A stretch of DNA of 46,707 nucleotides from a virus, in the IMG/VR virus record IMGVR_UViG_3300028192_000006, positions 1 through 46,707 of that record. One strand, given 5' to 3'. Made by a program: the position numbers and the translations under genes. A model generated the notes under the pieces. That model saw nothing but the letters and a program-made list of their open reading frames with translations. It was not told where the DNA came from and made no database searches. Positions within the stretch are counted from its first letter, which is position 1. Each line of letters starts with the position of its first letter. Of the stretch, positions 45,970 to 46,707 are shown piece after piece.

Positions 45970-46275
45970 ATGGCGTTACTTGAAGATATAGTTGATTTTT
46001 GTAAAACAGAATTGGACATCCCTCAGGATGTTTTAGTGTCAGTTGAGCGCGAAGATATATCAGAAGACAATGTTAAAGGTTGGACCACCGATTCTGCTGA
46101 AGATGATGAGTACGATATTGAAATAGATTCACGCCTTGGTTTCAAAGAAACTATCATAACCGTATGCCATGAAATGGTGCACGTTCTCCAATTACACGAA
46201 AATCGTGAGCTTGATGAAAATGAAGCTTACGAAAAAGAGGAAGGTTTATATAGAAAGTATATAAATAACTCCTAG
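45970..46275 (+). CDS. Small zincin-like metalloprotease
   Basis: 101 residues from ATG 45970 (GGAGG at 45959-45964 lies between it and an in-frame ATG at 45958). VCHEMVHVLQLHENRELDEN carries HExxH with a following acidic E-x-E-A, resembling SprT-like or similar short zincins. Substrates are unknown; some phage short zincins are linked to peptidoglycan or assembly. It sits between two late promoters, so late expression is likely. Confidence 0.75.
   Translation: MALLEDIVDFCKTELDIPQDVLVSVEREDISEDNVKGWTTDSAEDDEYDIEIDSRLGFKETIITVCHEMVHVLQLHENRELDENEAYEKEEGLYRKYINNS
46260..46267 (+). promoter_or_regulatory. T4-type late promoter of the porin-like gene
   Basis: TATAAATAACTC overlaps the end of the zincin gene, 62 bp before ATG 46330. 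It is the same 12-mer as at 45754. Confidence 0.65.
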
Positions 46276-46329
46276 TAGCCATCCCTACTTAAAAAAGGAT
46301 TTTTTTGTTTAAATAAAAAAGGAAATAAT

Positions 46330-46707
46330 ATGTTTAAAAAACTACTAGTCGCGACGGCGGCAATGGCGTTTTCAGCAGTTACATTTGCTGGAATAGCGCT
46401 AACGGGTTTGTATGAGGGAACACTAGATTCACACGGTGCTTATACTCAAGACATAACAACTACAATGAAAGGTTCGGCAGGCAACTCAAGTGTTACTGTT
46501 GTTTTAGACGGAGCTTTTGATGTACACGATATGTATGTAGAAACAACTTCTGGTCCTCTAACATTTACGTTAGGTGACAAATCTGGGGATGACCCGGATT
46601 CAGTATCTATTGGTGTTACAGCAACATCAGGTGGATTTACTGTAGGATTAAATCAAGTCTCAGGTGGCTCAACAACAATCGATGTTGGTGGTGCACTTGC
46701 AGGTATT
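46330..46707 (+). CDS. Secreted porin-like beta protein (partial, runs off the end)
   Basis: At least 126 residues, cut by the window end. MFKKLLVATAAMAFSAVTFA is a clear signal peptide with an A-x-A site. Then GIALTGLYEGTLDSHGAYTQ and further Gly/Ser/Thr-rich alternating strands (LTFTLGDKSGDDPDSVSIGV), like Gram-negative trimeric porins. The first codons use GC-rich triplets (GTCGCGACGGCGGCAATGGC), unlike neighbouring genes, possibly a sign of host origin. It would sit in the outer membrane. The C-terminal half must be seen to settle this. Confidence 0.7.
   Translation, partial: MFKKLLVATAAMAFSAVTFAGIALTGLYEGTLDSHGAYTQDITTTMKGSAGNSSVTVVLDGAFDVHDMYVETTSGPLTFTLGDKSGDDPDSVSIGVTATSGGFTVGLNQVSGGSTTIDVGGALAGI

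Noticed and set aside
1-46707. CRISPR arrays, insertion sequences, integrase or attachment sites
   Set aside because: No regularly spaced repeats, transposase or integrase sequences were seen; the only long repeat is the promoter block pair.

Overview
The window is 46.7 kb of AT-rich DNA (about two-thirds A+T by eye) with nearly every supported gene on the + strand, packed end to end with ATGA, TAATG or GTGA overlaps. It is part of the genome of a T4-like (Tevenvirinae-type) myovirus. The replication order 47-46-45-44-62-regA-43-uvsX-41 is present, with NrdA/NrdB, an rnh-type nuclease and T4-type late promoters (ATAAATA). AT richness, Hsp20, Fe-S genes and a two-piece (permuted) tmRNA suggest a marine host with permuted ssrA, most likely an alphaproteobacterium such as SAR11. 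The host is an inference, because marine picocyanobacteria also have two-piece tmRNAs.

Layout. 1-3890: small cytidylyltransferase, gp47, two membrane proteins, gp46. 3891-8734: two operator-type promoters, a CobS-like AAA+ ATPase and a CobT-like zincin/VWA protein, then a secreted beta-lactamase-fold serine hydrolase. 8750-10461: glycine-zipper envelope protein, DUF3310, FkbM-type methyltransferase. 10461-17196: sliding clamp, clamp loader (gp44/gp62), RegA, Hsp20, IscU, DNA polymerase gp43. 17200-19839: all-alpha NTP pyrophosphatase, small unknown genes, an archaeo-eukaryotic-type primase and a PD-(D/E)XK nuclease. 19844-24787: a DNA-modification island with an Nmad1/DUF1599 protein, a dCMP-hydroxymethylase-type ThyA homologue, a homologue of T4 DNA alpha-glucosyltransferase, an MT-A70 methylase, an NDP-sugar epimerase and a C5-methyltransferase-fold protein. 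24799-28195: UvsX, gp41 helicase, dCMP deaminase, MazG-like protein. 28198-33497: a late operon in which six products carry a T4-like capsid-targeting N-terminus, among them a ligase-like and a nucleotidyltransferase-like enzyme. 33500-34683: conserved unknowns. 34704-39595: NrdA, a small membrane protein, the permuted tmRNA with terminator, an IscA-type protein, NrdB, glutaredoxin and a zinc ribbon. 39573-46275: GIY-YIG protein, RNase H, an MGME1/RecB-like exonuclease, a second pair of operator promoters, many small unknown genes, a HAD phosphatase and a small zincin. 46330-end: start of a secreted porin-like beta protein behind a late promoter.

How it works together. Early and middle genes make and protect a probably glycosylated hydroxymethylcytosine genome, fed by ribonucleotide reductase, glutaredoxin, dCMP deaminase and pyrophosphatases and copied by a T4-type replisome. 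Host-like sigma70 promoters (TTTACW, 17 bp, extended TATAAT) drive several units, and four of them place the start codon 6-7 nt after the -10 box, predicting leaderless mRNAs. A second promoter class carries the palindrome AATAGTACTATT over its -10 and start site. Late promoters drive packaged internal proteins, Hsp20 and possibly the tmRNA. The least ordinary elements are the permuted phage tmRNA, the alpha-glucosyltransferase/epimerase island, the set of head-targeted enzymes and the leaderless promoters.
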